DNA of 64,000 nt. Origin: Flavobacterium gelidicaeli (GTDB taxonomy: Bacteria > Bacteroidota > Bacteroidia > Flavobacteriales > Flavobacteriaceae). The notes under the pieces are model-generated. The model made no database searches and had not been told where the DNA came from. It saw nothing but the letters and a program-made list of their open reading frames with translations. Location: contig NZ_JABSNK010000004.1 in the NCBI RefSeq assembly GCF_013294005.1, positions 124,001 through 188,000 of the forward strand, in the 5' to 3' direction. This document shows positions 8,339 to 17,907 of this stretch, in pieces. How positions within the stretch are numbered: the stretch's first letter is position 1; each line of letters begins with the position of its first letter. The position numbers were made by a program, and so were the translations under genes.

Positions 8339-9466
8339 ATGTCCGGAAACAAAATTAAATTTCTAACCTATTATCTTCCTCAATATCATCCCATTCCTGA
8401 GAATGATTTGTGGTGGGGAAAAGGATTTACAGAATGGACAAACGTTACTAAAGCAAAACCTTTATTCAAAGGACATTACCAACCTATTTTACCAGGTGAA
8501 TTGGGTTTCTATGATTTACGTGTCCCTGATACTCAGGAAAAGCAAGCACAACTTGCTGCACAGTTTGGTGTTGATGGTTTTGTTTATTATCAATATTGGT
8601 TTGGAGACGGAAAAATGCTACTAGAAAAGCCAGCTGAAGCAATGCTAAGCAATGAAAATATAAAGTTGCCATTTTGTTTCTGTTGGGCAAATGAAACCTG
8701 GAAAGGGATCTGGCATGGTTTAGATAATCCAGATGTTTTAATAGAGCAACTCTATGAGGGTGAAAAAGGGTACCGTGCTTATTTTGATTACTTACTCCCT
8801 TTTTTTAAAGATGAGCGTTATATTAAGGTTGCTAACAAACCCATGTTTCATATATATAGGATAGAAGATATTCCTGATTTAGATTTATTCCTTAAATTAT
8901 TTAATACTTTAGCTATTAATGAGGGATTTGGAGGTGTTTATTTTATTTCTACAGTAGTTTCTTCAGTAGATGTCGTGCTTAATAACACTTCAATATATGG
9001 GCAAATTGGGATGGATGTTTTTCGTAAAATGCGTTATGAAAAAAAATCTTTGTTTAAACCACGCAGTTTTTTAGGTAAAGTTGGAAATAAATTAAAACAA
9101 AAATTAACTGCATCTTATAAAATAGGGGTTAGAAAAAAACCATTAATTTTTGATTATAAAAAAGGAGTTTCAAACTTTAATATAAATTTCCCCAATACAA
9201 AGTATATTTCCTGTGTTTTTCCTAATTGGGATAACTCTGCAAGGAGTGGAAAAAAATCTTTAATTTTTAAAAATGCAAATCCTACTACTTGGCAGGAACA
9301 TTTACAAGTAGCCGTTAATCAACTTATAAAAAACAATAATAATCCTCAGTTTATCATGATTAAGTCGTGGAACGAATGGGCGGAAGGCAATTACCTAGAA
9401 CCAGATGTGAAATATGGTTTAGAATGGCTTGAGGCTGTGAAAAAAGTAAAAGAAAAACTGAATTAA
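8339..9466 (+). CDS. WbsX-like glycosyltransferase (GH99-like domain)
   Basis: Matches from memory the WbsX family of polysaccharide loci, a GH99-like TIM-barrel protein annotated as a glycosyltransferase. Typical stretches are YYLPQYHPIPENDLWWGKGF at the N-terminus (tryptophan-rich), FWFGD-like YQYWFGDGKMLLEKP near 85, FCWANETWKGIWHG near 117 and, at the C-terminus, IKSWNEWAEGNYLEPD near 340. Length 375 aa is normal. It is the only non-GT2 enzyme inside this run of GT2 genes. The family's reaction is not well established, so the role is by context only. Confidence 0.85.
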   Translation: MSGNKIKFLTYYLPQYHPIPENDLWWGKGFTEWTNVTKAKPLFKGHYQPILPGELGFYDLRVPDTQEKQAQLAAQFGVDGFVYYQYWFGDGKMLLEKPAEAMLSNENIKLPFCFCWANETWKGIWHGLDNPDVLIEQLYEGEKGYRAYFDYLLPFFKDERYIKVANKPMFHIYRIEDIPDLDLFLKLFNTLAINEGFGGVYFISTVVSSVDVVLNNTSIYGQIGMDVFRKMRYEKKSLFKPRSFLGKVGNKLKQKLTASYKIGVRKKPLIFDYKKGVSNFNINFPNTKYISCVFPNWDNSARSGKKSLIFKNANPTTWQEHLQVAVNQLIKNNNNPQFIMIKSWNEWAEGNYLEPDVKYGLEWLEAVKKVKEKLN

Positions 9467-9476
9467 AATCTAAATT

Positions 9477-10313
9477 TTGATAAAAACACCTCTTGTTTCT
9501 ATAATAATCCCTTGCTATAATGACTGGCAGTATGTTGAGCAAGCTGTTAATTCAGCTTTAGATCAAACTTATTCTAACATAGAGGTCATTGTTGTAGATG
9601 ATGGATCAAATACTAAAACAAAAGAAGTCCTAAAAAAAGTCGCGTCTCGAGTTACAAAGTTAATTACGCAAGAAAACCTGGGGCAAAGCACTGCTAGAAA
9701 CCAAGGGATTCAAGTGTCAAAAGGGGAGTATATTTTAGTTTTAGATAGTGATGATTTTTTTGAAACCAGTTTTTGTGAAAAAGCGATACCATTATTTTTC
9801 GCAAATGATGATATTAAAATTGTTAGCTGTATGGCAAATCGTTTGTATGACAATGGTGATAGAAATATTTTTTCACCCTCTGGAGGTACAATAGTTAATT
9901 TTTTACAAGAAAATCAGGCGTTAGGAACCTCAATGTTTACAAAAAAAGATTGGTTATTGTGTGGTGGATATGATGAAGAAATGCGAAATGGATTTGAAGA
10001 TTGGGAATTTTTTATTAGAATTTTAAAAGACAGAGGGAGAGCTTACATAATTCAAGAACCATTATATAATTATAGAAGAAGGTCTAATTCTACATCAACT
10101 ATAGCAAACTTTAAAAAATATGACCTATTGAAATATATTTATAATAAGCATCAAGAACTATACAAGAAAAATTTTGAAACCTTCGTAACTCATCTATTGT
10201 TTAACATAGAAAGAGAAGAAAAAGAAAAGATTAAAAATACGCAACGATTAGAATTTAGAATCGGAACTGCCGTTTTGAAGCCTTTTCGGATTATTAAATC
10301 AATTTTTAATTAA
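9477..10313 (+). CDS. family 2 glycosyltransferase, probable TTG start
   Basis: GT2 domain starts at the very first residues: PLVSIIIPCYNDWQYVEQAV, then VVVDDGSNTKT near 36, GQSTARNQGI near 67 and LVLDSDDFFE near 84 (DxD). NGFEDWEFFIRIL near 162 is the acceptor-side motif. No ATG precedes this domain in frame, and the next ATG would delete the first strand, so the TTG at 9477 is the likely start, 10 nt after the previous stop. Its stop overlaps the next ATG (TAATG). Confidence 0.87.
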   Translation: MIKTPLVSIIIPCYNDWQYVEQAVNSALDQTYSNIEVIVVDDGSNTKTKEVLKKVASRVTKLITQENLGQSTARNQGIQVSKGEYILVLDSDDFFETSFCEKAIPLFFANDDIKIVSCMANRLYDNGDRNIFSPSGGTIVNFLQENQALGTSMFTKKDWLLCGGYDEEMRNGFEDWEFFIRILKDRGRAYIIQEPLYNYRRRSNSTSTIANFKKYDLLKYIYNKHQELYKKNFETFVTHLLFNIEREEKEKIKNTQRLEFRIGTAVLKPFRIIKSIFN

Positions 10314-11260
10314 TGGAACCTTTAGTTACAATACTTTTAGCAACACATAATCGTCAGCACCTTATAAGCCAAACTTTAGAATCAATATTAGCTCAGACTT
10401 ATTCTAATTGGGAATGTATAATTGTTGATGATTTTTCAACTGATTCTACAAAAGAGATTATTGATTGTTTCATAAAGAAAGACGGGAGGTTCTTTTATTA
10501 TTTGAAGTCTAAAGAATATAAGCAGGGACTTCCTGAAACTAGGAATTTTGGATTAGATATAGCAGAGTATCGCAATGCTAAATACATACAATTTTTTGAC
10601 GACGACGATATAATGCATCCAGAAAAGTTAAAAAAGCAAATGGATATATTTGTTAGCAATACAGAGATTGAAATTGTAAACTGTAAGTATCAAGGATTTC
10701 AAGGGGATTTTGAATTATCTAGTCATGTTTACGTGGGAGAGATGAATGTAAATAGCGAAAATTTATCGGAAGATTTTTTATTACGCAAAATTAGAATTCA
10801 TTCCATAGGTCCTATTTTTAAATTTAATTTATTTGAAGGAATTCGATTTGATGCTGAGCTAAATTATTATGCGGAAGAAGAAGAACTTTATTTAAGATTA
10901 TTTTTTTTAAAAAAACCAAAATATTTTGCGGTAAATGAGTTTTTGTTTTTCTATCGTCATCATGGTAATAGTATTACGGCAAGCAAAGATAATAGTCTAC
11001 ATAAAATTGGGTCAATTGTAAGAATGTATCAAAAATTATGGGATTTTTTAGCTGAAAAAAAAATATTAAATCAAAAGTCAATTATTTTTTTTGTGAAATA
11101 TTTTTTGTTTTATCATTATGATTATTCTTATTTGAACAAAATTAAAAGTTATTTGAAATTAAATTTTCAAATTGGGTTTTTATTTAAAAAAAAAATGCAA
11201 TTTTTATTTTTTGTTCACGGTATATATATAAAAATAATTAACAAAACTATATTAAGGTGA
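10313..11260 (+). CDS. family 2 glycosyltransferase
   Basis: GT2 signatures: VTILLATHNRQHLISQTLES (5-24), IIVDDFSTDST near 38, LPETRNFGLDIA near 74 and IQFFDDDDIMHPEKL near 92 (DxD and following). AEEEELYLRL near 185 marks the acceptor site. Length 315 aa. The C-terminus is unusually rich in Phe, Lys and Tyr. It shares one nucleotide with the previous gene and four with the next (GTGA). The substrate is unknown. Confidence 0.87.
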   Translation: MEPLVTILLATHNRQHLISQTLESILAQTYSNWECIIVDDFSTDSTKEIIDCFIKKDGRFFYYLKSKEYKQGLPETRNFGLDIAEYRNAKYIQFFDDDDIMHPEKLKKQMDIFVSNTEIEIVNCKYQGFQGDFELSSHVYVGEMNVNSENLSEDFLLRKIRIHSIGPIFKFNLFEGIRFDAELNYYAEEEELYLRLFFLKKPKYFAVNEFLFFYRHHGNSITASKDNSLHKIGSIVRMYQKLWDFLAEKKILNQKSIIFFVKYFLFYHYDYSYLNKIKSYLKLNFQIGFLFKKKMQFLFFVHGIYIKIINKTILR

Positions 11261-12243
11261 GGGTAGGCGTAAATCCAGAAAAAAGCAAAGGAGAAAGAAA
11301 TAGTAAGAAGCTACATCGGGTAATTGTAGTTTTTTATATACCTAATAGCACGGATGAATATTACGAGCAAAGCATTATTGTTTTAAATCATTGTTTAGAA
11401 TCACTAACTAAAACAATTAATTTTGATACAACTTGTATTACGCTCATCAATAATAATTCTACTATTGAAGTCGAACTAACAATAAATAAGTATATCAATA
11501 AAAAGCTAATTGATAAGTACGTTCTTTATTCCGAAAATAAAGGGAAAGTATATGCGATCATGAATGAATTAAAGGGGATTTATGAGCCATTCGTAACTAT
11601 TTCAGATGGTGATATTTTATTCATAAAAGGTTGGGAGAAAGCGGTATTCAATGTTTATAAAAACTTTGATATGGCTGGTGTAGTTGCTCCATTGCCTTGT
11701 TCTAATCTAGCGCTTAATCATAATAGCTCTGTTTTTTTTGACAAAACTTTATCATTATCGATAAACAAAAGTAAAATAGTAACAGATTTGGATTGTGATC
11801 TTTATTTAGAGGGATTAGGTAATACATCTCTTTTAAGTAGAAATAATAGAAGTTTTAATTGGAGAACGCATCAATATTATATTAAAAATACAAATACAAT
11901 AGCTATATTAGGTGCAGGGCATTTTGTAGCAACATATAGAACAGCATTGATTAATAAAATAAATGATTATCCAGAATTTAAATTCTTCAATGGATATGAG
12001 GATAAATTTATAGATAATAAAGCTGATGAGAAAGGGTATTATAGACTGTCTTTATCTAAAACATTTGCCTATCATATGGGGAATCGACTAGATAATAATA
12101 TAACTAGTTTAAAAAAAAATGAAGGAGATTATATTGAACATAAAGATTTTGAAGGACTTGAATTAGCTATAAAAAAAAGATACACTCCTTATTGGTTTAG
12201 ATCAATCGTTTTTAGAGTAGTGAAAAAAATAGTAAAACTATAG
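11257..12243 (+). CDS. divergent GT-A type glycosyltransferase, GTG start
   Basis: A 328-aa protein weakly resembling GT2 enzymes. It has a Rossmann-like start (HRVIVVFYIPNST near 20), INNNSTIEVE near 70, ENKGKVYAIMNEL near 94 and VTISDGDILF near 113, where DGD can act as the DxD motif. GAGHFVATYR near 230 and FNGYEDKFID near 248 resemble the acceptor half. The GTG at 11257 gives the classic four-base overlap with the previous gene, and no in-frame ATG exists before the catalytic core. The function is assigned from motif order and context only. Confidence 0.65.
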   Translation: MRVGVNPEKSKGERNSKKLHRVIVVFYIPNSTDEYYEQSIIVLNHCLESLTKTINFDTTCITLINNNSTIEVELTINKYINKKLIDKYVLYSENKGKVYAIMNELKGIYEPFVTISDGDILFIKGWEKAVFNVYKNFDMAGVVAPLPCSNLALNHNSSVFFDKTLSLSINKSKIVTDLDCDLYLEGLGNTSLLSRNNRSFNWRTHQYYIKNTNTIAILGAGHFVATYRTALINKINDYPEFKFFNGYEDKFIDNKADEKGYYRLSLSKTFAYHMGNRLDNNITSLKKNEGDYIEHKDFEGLELAIKKRYTPYWFRSIVFRVVKKIVKL

Positions 12244-12245
12244 TC

Positions 12246-13352
12246 ATGAAAATCCTTATCTGTTTTGGTACACGACCGGAAGCTATCAAAATGGCACCAC
12301 TTTACCACGAATTACTGCAAAATAATTTTGAGGTTAAAGTATGTGTGACAGCTCAACATCGTCAAATGTTAGATCAGGTTTTGGATTTCTTTAATATTTC
12401 ACCAGATTATGACCTTGATTTAATGCAACCAAATCAAACATTAAATGGGTTGAGCTCTCGAATCCTTTCGGAAATGGATATTGTTTTGAGCTTAGAAAAA
12501 CCAGATTTAGTTTTGGTGCATGGTGATACTACCTCTTCGGCAATGATAGCTTTGGCAGCGTTTCATTTGGGAATTAAAATAGGGCATATTGAAGCGGGTT
12601 TACGAACCTACAACAAACAAGCACCTTTTCCAGAAGAAATCAATCGTCAAATTACGAGTAAAATTGCTGATCTTCATTTTACACCAACAAGCGCAGCTAC
12701 TCAAAACTTATTAATGGAAGGAATTGCTTCAATATCAATTGTTGAAACGGGTAATACTGTTATTGATGCATTGTTATGGACTATAAATAAAATTCAAGAT
12801 AAGAAATATGTGCTAGATGAAATTGAAGCGTTACGATTAAAACTAAATAGTAATAAAAAAATAGTATTAGTCACAGGACACCGTAGAGAGAACTTTGGTG
12901 AAGGAATAAAGAACCTTTGCGCAGCATTACTAGAAATTGCCCAGCGTGAAGATGTTATTGTTGTTTATCCCGTACATTTGAATCCTAATGTAAAAGTGGT
13001 TGTTCATGAGTTGTTATCACAACAGCAAAATATACTATTAATTCCTCCTGTATCGTATCCTACTTTTGTTTGGTTGATGCAACAATCTTTTTTGATTGTT
13101 ACCGATTCAGGTGGTATTCAAGAAGAAGCTCCCACTTTAGGGAAACCAGTAGTTGTAACACGATCAGTTTCAGAGCGACCAGAAGGAGTAATTGCAGGTT
13201 TTTCGACTTTAGTTGGTACCAATCGTATTAAAATTGTAAAGGCAATAAATACTATTTTGGATAACTTTAATGGTTTTGACAACCAAGACAACCCCTATGG
13301 AGTAGGCAAAGCATCAGTACAAATTGTCGATTACTTACTTAAGCAGCAGTAA
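12246..13352 (+). CDS. wecB: UDP-N-acetylglucosamine 2-epimerase, non-hydrolysing
   Basis: Interconverts UDP-GlcNAc and UDP-ManNAc in the cytoplasm. The GT-B-like fold signatures are clear: ICFGTRPEAIKMAPLYHEL (4-22), TAQHRQMLDQVLDFF near 38, VHGDTTS near 95, GHIEAGLRT near 117, TGHRRENFGEG near 209 and TDSGGIQEEAP near 285. Length 368 aa is standard. No UDP-ManNAc dehydrogenase (WecC) is near, so UDP-ManNAc may be used directly or oxidised by an enzyme encoded elsewhere. A 197-nt gap follows, ending the densely overlapping block. Confidence 0.94.
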   Translation: MKILICFGTRPEAIKMAPLYHELLQNNFEVKVCVTAQHRQMLDQVLDFFNISPDYDLDLMQPNQTLNGLSSRILSEMDIVLSLEKPDLVLVHGDTTSSAMIALAAFHLGIKIGHIEAGLRTYNKQAPFPEEINRQITSKIADLHFTPTSAATQNLLMEGIASISIVETGNTVIDALLWTINKIQDKKYVLDEIEALRLKLNSNKKIVLVTGHRRENFGEGIKNLCAALLEIAQREDVIVVYPVHLNPNVKVVVHELLSQQQNILLIPPVSYPTFVWLMQQSFLIVTDSGGIQEEAPTLGKPVVVTRSVSERPEGVIAGFSTLVGTNRIKIVKAINTILDNFNGFDNQDNPYGVGKASVQIVDYLLKQQ

Positions 13353-13549
13353 TAGTGTATTTATTGAAAAGTCTCGTTTAATGGAAGTGTTTGATTTCAG
13401 TAAATATTCCCTTCAATAAAACTAAGAACCACATGGATTAGCTATAATTGTAATTATTTTACCCAATCATACGTATAAATTGTTGAAGTATTTAATTAGA
13501 ATAAGGTTTTATAATATATATACTAATTTAGTGTCTAATAATAAAAATA

Positions 13550-14779
13550 ATGAGAATACTAGTCGTAGTTGATTCAATAAATATTGAAGACAGTAGTGGT
13601 TCTAAAGCTAATGTTGCATTTATTCAGAACTTAATTGCTGGAGGTTTTGAGGTCTTGGTTTATCACTACACTCTAAAAAACATCCAATTACCATCTATTG
13701 CCACTTATGCTATACCAGAAATAAAATACAGTCCTTTATATTTTTTAAGCCGAATGCAACGCGTTATACAACGAAATTTTAAGGTTAATATGGCTCCTTT
13801 TTTAGAAGGATTATTCGGTTTTTCCTTCACTTTCTTTAATGATACTAAGAGTATTGTTAAGGCTTTGAAAAAATGTGATTTCATTCCAGACTTAATACTT
13901 ACATTAAGTAAAGGAGCCAGCTTTAGACCACATTATGCAGTTTTACAATTACCTCAATTTCATGGTAAATGGATGGCTTATGTTCATGATCCGTATCCCT
14001 TTCATTTCTATCCGCGCCCTTATAATTGGATAGAAACTAGTTACAAAAAAAAAGAAAAATTCTTTACAAAAGTTTCTGAAAAAGCTCAATATAGTGCTTT
14101 TCCAAGTTTGTTATTAAAGGAATGGATGGGGAGTTATTATCCCAACTTTTTAAAAACAGGTGTGTTGATTCCACATCAAAATGCGAAACAAGAAATACAA
14201 GATATAATACTTCCAGAATATTTTGACTTAAGGAAATTTACTGTTTTGCATGCGGGGAATTTGATGAAACAGCGTTCTCCGCTAGGTTTACTTGAAGGAT
14301 TTAAGTTGTTTTTGAAACAAAATCCAGCAGCTATTCAAGACTCAAAATTGATTTTATTAGGAAATGCATTTTATCATTCTGACATGCTTGCATCGTACGA
14401 CAAAGACAATTCAGAGATGTATATTTATGATAGAAATATACCATTTGACACCGTTTATACCTTGCAGCAAAAGGTTACTGTTAATGTTATTTTGGAATCA
14501 AAATCAGAAATTAGTCCCTTTCTTCCTGCAAAGTTTCCGCATTGTGTTGAAGCGAATAAAGCCATACTTTCATTAGCACCGTATTATAGCGAAACAAAGC
14601 GCTTATTAGGGAATGATTATCCGTATTGGGCTGAAGTAGATGATGTCAATAAAATTGCAGGTATTTTTAGTGTAATGTATCAATTATGGAAACAAAATCC
14701 AGACCAACTTCTTTTAAATAGAAAGGATTTAGTTGAGTATTTGTCTGTAGCTAATTTGCAGAAAATAATTTGTGGATAG
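13550..14779 (+). CDS. glycosyltransferase, GT4/GT-B type (divergent)
   Basis: A 409-aa protein with a GT-B type start (MRILVVVDSINIEDSSGSKA), a central VHDPYPFHFYPRP stretch near 143 and a second-domain start TVLHAGNLMKQRSPLGLLEG near 228. The late segment SEISPFLPAKFPHCVEANK near 320 takes the place of the EGFG/E-x7-E region. These features fit a GT4-like transferase, though the glutamate motif is not canonical. It is preceded by an AT-rich 197-nt gap without a clear promoter. Confidence 0.72.
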   Translation: MRILVVVDSINIEDSSGSKANVAFIQNLIAGGFEVLVYHYTLKNIQLPSIATYAIPEIKYSPLYFLSRMQRVIQRNFKVNMAPFLEGLFGFSFTFFNDTKSIVKALKKCDFIPDLILTLSKGASFRPHYAVLQLPQFHGKWMAYVHDPYPFHFYPRPYNWIETSYKKKEKFFTKVSEKAQYSAFPSLLLKEWMGSYYPNFLKTGVLIPHQNAKQEIQDIILPEYFDLRKFTVLHAGNLMKQRSPLGLLEGFKLFLKQNPAAIQDSKLILLGNAFYHSDMLASYDKDNSEMYIYDRNIPFDTVYTLQQKVTVNVILESKSEISPFLPAKFPHCVEANKAILSLAPYYSETKRLLGNDYPYWAEVDDVNKIAGIFSVMYQLWKQNPDQLLLNRKDLVEYLSVANLQKIICG

Positions 14780-14797
14780 CTAAATAATTAAAGATTT

Positions 14798-15715
14798 ATG
14801 TTAAATTCAATATTTTCAATCCTCATTACTACTAAAAACAGAAAAGAAGATTTACGATTAACACTAAGTAAAATCCAACATTTATTCTTGCTGGATAACG
14901 TAAATTGTGTTGTTTATGATGATGGTTCTACTGATGGTACCTTTCTCTTTGTTAAAAATAATTTTCCGGATGTTATTCTTTATAGAAATGAAATTTCTAA
15001 AGGGTATTTATATTGCAGGAATAAGATGCTGAATGAAAATAAAACTGATTATGCGATATCACTTGACGATGATGCTCATTTTTTGACTGAAAATCCTTTG
15101 TTTTTAATTGAAAATTATTTTAAATCGAATCCCCAATGTGGTTTGATAGCTTTCAGGATTTACTGGGGAACAACGATTCCTGATAATTTAATTTCTAAGG
15201 ATGTTAGTTGCCGAGTCCAAAGTTTTGTAGGATGCGCCCATGTATGGAATATGCAGGCTTGGCGTGCTATACCTAATTATCCTGAATGGTTTGTTTTTTA
15301 TGGTGAAGAGGATTTTGCTTCGTATCAATTGTTTAAAAAGAATTGGGAAATTAGTTATTTGCCTGATGTACTCGTAAATCATAGGGTGGATATGAAGCTA
15401 CGAAAGAAAAATGATGACTATCATATTCGTTTAAGGAGCTCATTACGCTCTGGATGGTTTTTATTTTTATTGTTTTATCCTGCAGCAGTTATTCCTAGAA
15501 AGATTGCGTATTCAATTTGGATTCAATTTACTACAAAAGTTCTAAAAGGGGATTGGAGGGTTTTTAAAATAATAGGGATCGTGCTAATTGATGTATTAAA
15601 AAATGGTTTTAAGATATTAAAAAACAGGAATAAACTAACTGCAACGGAGTATGTTGCTTATCAAAGTCTAGCGCCAGCAAAAATATATTGGGTACCAGAA
15701 ATTCAAACTACTTAA
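14798..15715 (+). CDS. family 2 glycosyltransferase
   Basis: GT2 signatures are FSILITTKNRKEDLRLTLSK (6-25), VVYDDGSTDGT near 38, SKGYLYCRNKML near 67 and AISLDDDAHFL near 87 (DxD). VNHRVDMKLRKKNDD near 200 follows the acceptor half. Hydrophobic segments near 225-275 may associate with the membrane. Length 305 aa. It lies just before neuA (12 nt gap), so it is probably co-transcribed with the sialic-acid genes. Confidence 0.85.
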   Translation: MLNSIFSILITTKNRKEDLRLTLSKIQHLFLLDNVNCVVYDDGSTDGTFLFVKNNFPDVILYRNEISKGYLYCRNKMLNENKTDYAISLDDDAHFLTENPLFLIENYFKSNPQCGLIAFRIYWGTTIPDNLISKDVSCRVQSFVGCAHVWNMQAWRAIPNYPEWFVFYGEEDFASYQLFKKNWEISYLPDVLVNHRVDMKLRKKNDDYHIRLRSSLRSGWFLFLLFYPAAVIPRKIAYSIWIQFTTKVLKGDWRVFKIIGIVLIDVLKNGFKILKNRNKLTATEYVAYQSLAPAKIYWVPEIQTT

Positions 15716-15727
15716 AGGCAAAGTTTA

Positions 15728-16405
15728 ATGAAAACAATCGTGATAATCCCTGCGCGTGGTGGTTCTAAAAGACTCACAAATAAAAACAATCTGTTGCTAG
15801 GAGGGATTCCCTTATTAGCGCACAGTATTTTATATGCCCAAAATAATTTAAAATTCATTGACGCGATCTATGTTACTACAAATGATGAAGCTGTCAAAAA
15901 AACTGCAATTCATTATGGAGTTAAAGTCATTGATAGACCAGAAAGTTTGTCAGGTGATCATGAACCTACAGTATCGGCATTAAAACATGCGCTTGCAACA
16001 ATAGAGCACAAAGTTGAAAATGTTATTTTATTACAACCAACAAATCCGCTTCGAACTGAAAATTTATTAGAAGATGCTTTTACTACTTTTGAATCAAAAC
16101 AGTGTGATAGTTTGTTTACGGTAACTAGAAATCAAGATAAATTGGGAAAAATAATAGATGAAAAGTTTGTTCCGTTTAATTATGAAATAGGACAAAGGAG
16201 TCAAGATTTAGCCCCTTTATTTTATGAAAATGGTTTGCTATATATTACAAAAGCGGCGCTAATTGCTAAAGGTATAATTATTTCTGAAAATGCCTTTCCG
16301 TTAGAAGTAAATCATATTTTTGCAAATGTTGATATAGATACTCTGGAGGATTTAGAGTATGCGGAATATTTAATAAAAAAAGTGTCTCGACTGCGCTCGA
16401 CATGA
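15728..16405 (+). CDS. neuA: CMP-N-acylneuraminate cytidylyltransferase
   Basis: Activates a sialic (nonulosonic) acid with CTP. Family motifs are IPARGGSKRLTNKNNLLLGG (7-26, nucleotide loop), YVTTNDEAVKKTA near 47, RPESLSGDHEPTV near 74 and LLQPTNPLRTE near 101. FANVDIDTLEDLEYAEYLI closes the fold near 197-215. Length 225 aa. The last six or so codons and the TGA lie inside a palindromic repeat (16386-16441), giving a short Ser/Arg-rich tail that is probably not functional. The neuB gene follows. Confidence 0.92.
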   Translation: MKTIVIIPARGGSKRLTNKNNLLLGGIPLLAHSILYAQNNLKFIDAIYVTTNDEAVKKTAIHYGVKVIDRPESLSGDHEPTVSALKHALATIEHKVENVILLQPTNPLRTENLLEDAFTTFESKQCDSLFTVTRNQDKLGKIIDEKFVPFNYEIGQRSQDLAPLFYENGLLYITKAALIAKGIIISENAFPLEVNHIFANVDIDTLEDLEYAEYLIKKVSRLRST

Positions 16406-16441
16406 CAAAGTAAAACAGTTGTCAGCTCGAGCGCAATCGAG
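16386..16441. repeat. isolated palindromic repeat overlapping the end of neuA
   Basis: Inverted repeat with arms at 16386-16407 (CTCGACTGCGCTCGACATGA and CA) and 16420-16441, about 19 of 22 positions complementary. It is a relative of the copies in the 17511-18643 array but has a shorter loop (12 nt). Its left arm supplies the neuA stop codon. It could act as a terminator-like hairpin between neuA and neuB, though no T-run follows. Confidence 0.85.
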
Positions 16442-16464
16442 CGGCATAACTTATAACGTATTTT

Positions 16465-17505
16465 ATGAACCCCTATATAGAAATTGCAGGAAGAAAAATA
16501 GGACCCGATTTTCCACCTTTGGTTATTGCCGAGATTGGTATTAATCATGAGGGTTCCTTGGCAGTAGCCAAAGAAATGGTTGATGCTGCAAAACGCGCAG
16601 GAGTTGAGGTGGTCAAACACCAAACCCATATCGTTGCCGATGAAATGAGTGGTGCCGCAAAGAAAGTCATTCCAGGGAATGCCACCGTATCTATTTATGA
16701 AATTATGGAACGCTGTTCTCTAAACGAAAGTGACGAACTCGAATTGAAAAATTATGTCGAAAGCAAAGGTATGCTATTTATTTCGACTCCATTTTCTAGA
16801 GCTGCCGCTGATCGATTAGAAAAGTTTGGTGTGCAAGCTTATAAAATTGGTTCGGGAGAGTGTAATAATTATCCTTTGCTAGAGCACATCGCTTCGTTTG
16901 GGAAACCAGTGATTTTAAGTACTGGAATGAATACCATTGAAAGTGTCGCAAAAGCAGTAGCGATTTTTGATAAACAGAATGTTCCTGTAGCGCTGTTGCA
17001 TACTACTAATTTATATCCAACACCCATACATTTGGTTCGTTTTGGTGCTATGACGCAACTACATGACGCCTTTCCAGACAAAGTTTTTGGATTGTCAGAT
17101 CATACCTTAAATAACAATGCGTGTTTGGGTGCAGTAGCCTTAGGAGCAAGTGTTTTAGAACGTCATTTTACGGATATGATGCAACGCACAGGTCCAGATA
17201 TTGTGTGTAGCATGGACGAAAATGCTTGTGCAGATTTAATTATTAGTTCTAACGAAATTTGGCAAATGCGTGGTGGTAGTAAAGAACCAGCTAAAGAGGA
17301 GCAGGTTACGATTGATTTTGCTTTTGCTACGGTATGTACAATTAAGCCAATAAAAAAAGGAGAAGTACTGAGTATGGAAAATATTTGGGTAAAACGCCCT
17401 GGAACTGGTGAAATTTTAGCAATTCATTTTAATGAGTTGTTAGGTAAAATTGCTTTGAGGGATATTAATAATGATGAGCAGTTAAAATTTGAAGATTTCG
17501 AATAA
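16465..17505 (+). CDS. neuB: N-acetylneuraminate synthase (sialic acid synthase)
   Basis: Condenses ManNAc with phosphoenolpyruvate to sialic acid. The TIM-barrel part shows [19 protein letters not shown] near 19-37, [19 protein letters not shown] near 50, [16 protein letters not shown] near 107, [17 protein letters not shown] near 127 and STGMN near 152. [15 protein letters not shown] is near 231. The C-terminal 60 residues form a SAF (antifreeze-like) domain with VKRPGTGEI. From memory the sequence is close to Campylobacter NeuB1, which makes N-acetylneuraminate. Length 346 aa. The repeat array begins six nucleotides after its stop. Confidence 0.93.
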   Translation: MNPYIEIAGRKIGPDFPPLVIAEIGINHEGSLAVAKEMVDAAKRAGVEVVKHQTHIVADEMSGAAKKVIPGNATVSIYEIMERCSLNESDELELKNYVESKGMLFISTPFSRAAADRLEKFGVQAYKIGSGECNNYPLLEHIASFGKPVILSTGMNTIESVAKAVAIFDKQNVPVALLHTTNLYPTPIHLVRFGAMTQLHDAFPDKVFGLSDHTLNNNACLGAVALGASVLERHFTDMMQRTGPDIVCSMDENACADLIISSNEIWQMRGGSKEPAKEEQVTIDFAFATVCTIKPIKKGEVLSMENIWVKRPGTGEILAIHFNELLGKIALRDINNDEQLKFEDFE

Positions 17506-17510
17506 AAGGG

Positions 17511-17881
17511 GCTTCGACTCCGCTCAGCCTGACAGTAGGGTATGAAACAACGTTTGTCAATTCGAGCGGAGTCGAGAATGTTGTTTAGATGAAACGTGAT
17601 TTGAAAAAGGGGCTTCGACTCCGCTCAACCTGACAGTTGGGTATGAAAAAACGATTGTCAATTCGAGCGCAGTCGAGAATCTAGTTTAGATGAAACGTAA
17701 TTTGATAAAGGGGCTTCGACTTCGCTTTGCCTAACAGTTGGGTATGAAACAACGTTTGTCAATTCGAGCGGAGTCGAGAATCGGGTTAATTGAAACGTGA
17801 TTTGTTAAACAAGGGCTTCGACTCCGCTCAGTCTAACAATGGGGTTGCCAATTAGGAACTTAATGTCGATTCGAGTTGAGA
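17511..17881. repeat. tandem palindromic repeat array, left half (4 copies)
   Basis: Four copies start at 17511, 17612, 17713 and 17815, each 67 nt. The left arm is GCTTCGACTCCGCTC..TGACA, then a loop of about 20 nt, then the right arm TGTCAATTCGAGCGGAGTCG with AGA. Copies are joined by about 34-nt spacers related to one another (core TTTAGATGAAACGTAATTTG), so the full unit is about 101 nt. The fourth copy is decayed in its loop and right arm and abuts the GIY-YIG gene. The arms have much higher GC than the surrounding DNA. Confidence 0.95.
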
Positions 17882-17907
17882 ATATTATTAATTTAATAAA
17901 TACTCAA

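Noticed and set aside
16386..16441. Rho-independent terminator between neuA and neuB
   Set aside because: The hairpin is strong but no T-run follows and neuB follows closely, so it is listed as a repeat, not as a terminator.
16312..16629. 105-codon frame on the - strand across the neuA end and neuB start
   Set aside because: It is antisense to neuA and neuB and includes the palindromic repeat; no domain is seen.
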